This document shows, in pieces, positions 6,105-7,758 of a stretch of DNA of 7,758 nucleotides; position 1 is the stretch's first letter; every line of letters starts with the position of its first letter. The stretch comes from Acidobacteriota bacterium (lineage in GTDB: Bacteria > Acidobacteriota > Vicinamibacteria > Vicinamibacterales > Fen-181). The notes beneath the pieces are model-generated. The model ran no database searches. It saw only the letters and a list, made by a program, of their open reading frames with translations, and was not told where the DNA came from. The DNA lies in assembly GCA_003157675.1 (NCBI GenBank), contig PMKG01000170.1, positions 6,027 to 13,784 on the forward strand, read 5' to 3'. The translations under genes and the position numbers were made by a program.

Positions 6105-6482
6105 TCAAGCCCGCCTTCCCAGCCGTATGCCGCCGCCTTCCTCCACGTAGTTCCGCGTGTAGGACGGGATCTCGCACTCGACGTCCCCGCTGACGATCGC
6201 CTGGCAGGCCAGCCGTGACTGCGGGGTGAGGTCCCACGCCGTGTCGAGCCGGTCGGCCTCGAGTTCCTGGAGCTCGCTGAGGTGCTCGGCGCCCGACTTC
6301 ACGATGACGTGGCACGTCGTGCACGCGCAGTTGCCGCCGCAGGCGTGCTCGAGCGCAAGCCCGACGTTGAGCGCCACGTCGAGCAGCGATCCGGGCCGGC
6401 CATGGTGCCCGTACGGCATCGTGGCCAGGTCCACGTCGAACATGCGCCGCTCACCGTTCAGGATGAAGACAACTCGCGGCAT
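6105..6482 (-). CDS. fdx: ISC-type [2Fe-2S] ferredoxin Fdx
   Basis: A 125-residue adrenodoxin-like ferredoxin of the isc system, which supplies electrons for cluster assembly on IscU. The cluster ligands are Cys48, Cys54, Cys57 and Cys93 (C-x5-C-x2-C-x35-C), in the segment HACGGNCACTTCHV and in SRLACQA. The extra Cys52 between the first two ligands is also typical of isc ferredoxins. The C-terminal EIPSYTRNY corresponds to the conserved IPRYT-N segment of E. coli Fdx (111 aa). Differences are a slightly longer region before the first ligand (MPYGHHGRPGSLL) and a basic, Gly-rich tail (GGGIRLGRRA). The ATG at 6480-6482 lies 17 nt after the hscA stop and lacks a strong Shine-Dalgarno, suggesting coupling to hscA. 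The stop codon falls within the outer arm of the downstream repeat. Confidence 0.94.
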   Translation of the reverse strand: MPRVVFILNGERRMFDVDLATMPYGHHGRPGSLLDVALNVGLALEHACGGNCACTTCHVIVKSGAEHLSELQELEADRLDTAWDLTPQSRLACQAIVSGDVECEIPSYTRNYVEEGGGIRLGRRA

Positions 6483-6498
6483 TGAGTTCGCTCTGTCT

Positions 6499-7758
6499 CT
6501 ACACTCCGTCGACGTTCTTCCCGGCGAGCGCCGCGCGCACGCCGCGGTTCATCATCACCTCGGCGAGGTGGCGGGTCACGTCGTTGAGCACCTTCGTCTT
6601 CGCCTCGACCGCCGCGCGGTCGCCCGCCCCGACGACAGACCGCAGGTCAGCCAGCGCCGACTCGATCGCGGCCAGCTCTCCCAGCGCCAGGTCCGTCTGG
6701 GCGGATTCGAAGTCGGGGTTGCGCAGCGACTTCTCGGTCGCGCGCACCACCGTCTCCGCCTCGTTCCTCGCCTCGATGAGGAACCTCGCCTCGACGTCCG
6801 CCTCGGCGTGCTCGAACGACTCGAGCAGCATCCGCTCGACCTCCTCGTCGGTCAGCCCGTAGGACGGCTTCACCTCGATCGTCTGCTCGATCGCCGTCCG
6901 CAGCTCGCGGGCGCTGACGCTCAGGATGCCGTTCGCGTCGATCTGGAACCGCACCTGGATGCGCGGCAGGCCCGCCGGCATCGGGGGAATGCCGCGGAGC
7001 TTGAACCGCGCCAGCGACCGATTGTCGCCGACCAGCTCGCGTTCGCCCTGCAGGACGTGGATGTCGACGGCCGTCTGGTTGTCGACAAAGGTCGTGAACA
7101 TCTCGGTCCCGCTCGCCGGGATGGTCGAGTTGCGCAGGATGATCTTCGACATCGTCCCGCCCATCGTCTCGATGCCGAGCGAGAGCGGCGTGACGTCGAG
7201 CAGCAGCATGTCGCGGCTGCCCGAGATCATGATGTGCGCCTGGATCGCCGCGCCGAGGGCCACGACCTCGTCCGGGTTCAGATCGGCGTGCGGGGGCCGG
7301 CCGAACGTCTCCTCGACCAGGCGTCGCACGAGCGGGATTCGCGTCGACCCGCCGACGAGGACCGCCGCGTCGATCTGCGACGCCTCCAGGCCGGCGTCGG
7401 CAAGCGCCAGGCGGCACGGCTCGAGCGTGCGGTCGACGACGGGGCGGATGAGGCGCTCGAATTCATCCCGGGAGATCGGGCCGCGGAAGAGCCACTTCCC
7501 GGTCCCGGACGCGTCGGGATCGGCCACGCGGATCTCGGTCTGCTCGCGCTCGGACAGGTCCCACTTCGCCTGGATGACCGCCTGGCGGATCGCCTCGAGC
7601 TGTCGCGCGCCGGCGGACTCGCCGAGGCCGCTGTCCTCGAGGACCGTCCGCGTCAGGATCCGGTCGATGTCGTCGCCGCCGAGGTGCGTATCCCCGTTGG
7701 TGGACAGCACCTGGAAGACGCCGTCCTCGACGCGCAGGATCGAGATGTCGAACGTGCC
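6499..7758 (-). CDS. hscA: HscA, Hsp70-type chaperone for Fe-S assembly (5' end missing)
   Basis: The visible 419 residues are the C-terminal two thirds of an Hsp70; E. coli HscA is 616 residues, so roughly 200 residues lie past the right edge. The fragment opens with GTFDIS (phosphate-2 motif of the ATPase), then NGDTHLGGDDID, VGGSTRIPLVRRL (nucleotide-binding lobe), the linker LLLDVTPLSLGIETMGG, and the substrate-binding domain with NSTIPASG, TTFVDNQTAV and VLQGERELVGDNRSLARF. VKPSYGLTDEEVERML marks HscA rather than DnaK, whose sequence differs there. HscA with HscB moves clusters from IscU to target proteins. The first ATG/GTG inside the fragment (GTG at 7710) is internal, not the true start. 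hscB and iscRSUA would be expected beyond the edge; that is inferred from operon convention. Confidence 0.93.
   Translation of the reverse strand, partial: GTFDISILRVEDGVFQVLSTNGDTHLGGDDIDRILTRTVLEDSGLGESAGARQLEAIRQAVIQAKWDLSEREQTEIRVADPDASGTGKWLFRGPISRDEFERLIRPVVDRTLEPCRLALADAGLEASQIDAAVLVGGSTRIPLVRRLVEETFGRPPHADLNPDEVVALGAAIQAHIMISGSRDMLLLDVTPLSLGIETMGGTMSKIILRNSTIPASGTEMFTTFVDNQTAVDIHVLQGERELVGDNRSLARFKLRGIPPMPAGLPRIQVRFQIDANGILSVSARELRTAIEQTIEVKPSYGLTDEEVERMLLESFEHAEADVEARFLIEARNEAETVVRATEKSLRNPDFESAQTDLALGELAAIESALADLRSVVGAGDRAAVEAKTKVLNDVTRHLAEVMMNRGVRAALAGKNVDGV

Noticed and set aside
5773..6324. Longer IscX (183 residues) starting within fdx
   Set aside because: The extra N-terminal part is translated repeat and out-of-frame fdx. 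IscX similarity begins exactly at the ATG at 5979, which has a ribosome site.
6499..7710. HscA starting at GTG 7710 as a complete 403-residue protein
   Set aside because: The frame continues to the window edge with conserved Hsp70 sequence (GTFDISILR), so the gene is cut by the window rather than short.

Overview
The window is GC-rich and almost fully coding. It looks like a Gram-negative bacterial chromosome, most likely Acidobacteriota (Vicinamibacteria-like). That placement is an inference, not proven. It rests on high GC, an outer-membrane receptor with an N-terminal carboxypeptidase-regulatory-like domain, and dispersed-repeat sequence whose spurious reading reads 'PFDKLRV', a signature I associate with several GC-rich phyla. 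No mobile element, CRISPR array, tRNA or rRNA is visible.

Left part, plus strand, 1-5333: a cobalamin-uptake operon. A weak promoter candidate (around 25-30) precedes a cobalamin riboswitch (about 51-219). A 7-bp hairpin (268-288) then overlaps the Shine-Dalgarno of the first gene. Four tightly packed genes follow: btuB (TonB-dependent outer-membrane receptor), btuD (ABC ATPase), btuC (FecCD-type permease) and btuF (substrate-binding lipoprotein). Junctions are a 17-bp overlap, a 2-nt gap and a 4-bp overlap, so one mRNA and coupled translation are likely. Together they would carry corrinoid across both membranes, with the riboswitch shutting synthesis off when cobalamin is plentiful.

Middle, 5334-5389: the convergent junction has no recognisable intrinsic terminator. 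It holds a degenerate tandem array of seven 7-bp units that runs into the 3' end of the facing gene.

Right part, minus strand, 7758-5381: the distal end of an isc iron-sulfur assembly operon, read right to left. It comprises hscA (5' part outside the window), fdx ([2Fe-2S] ferredoxin) and iscX, then a small unrecognised exported protein starting 8 nt after iscX. Between fdx and iscX sits a 37-bp tandem duplication of a REP-like palindromic repeat, with a compensatory base-pair change between its two hairpins.

Most of the window is well-known biology. The points most worth a second look are the riboswitch expression platform with its 7-nt loop-loop complementarity, the uncharacterised secreted protein attached to the isc operon, and the two repeat structures.
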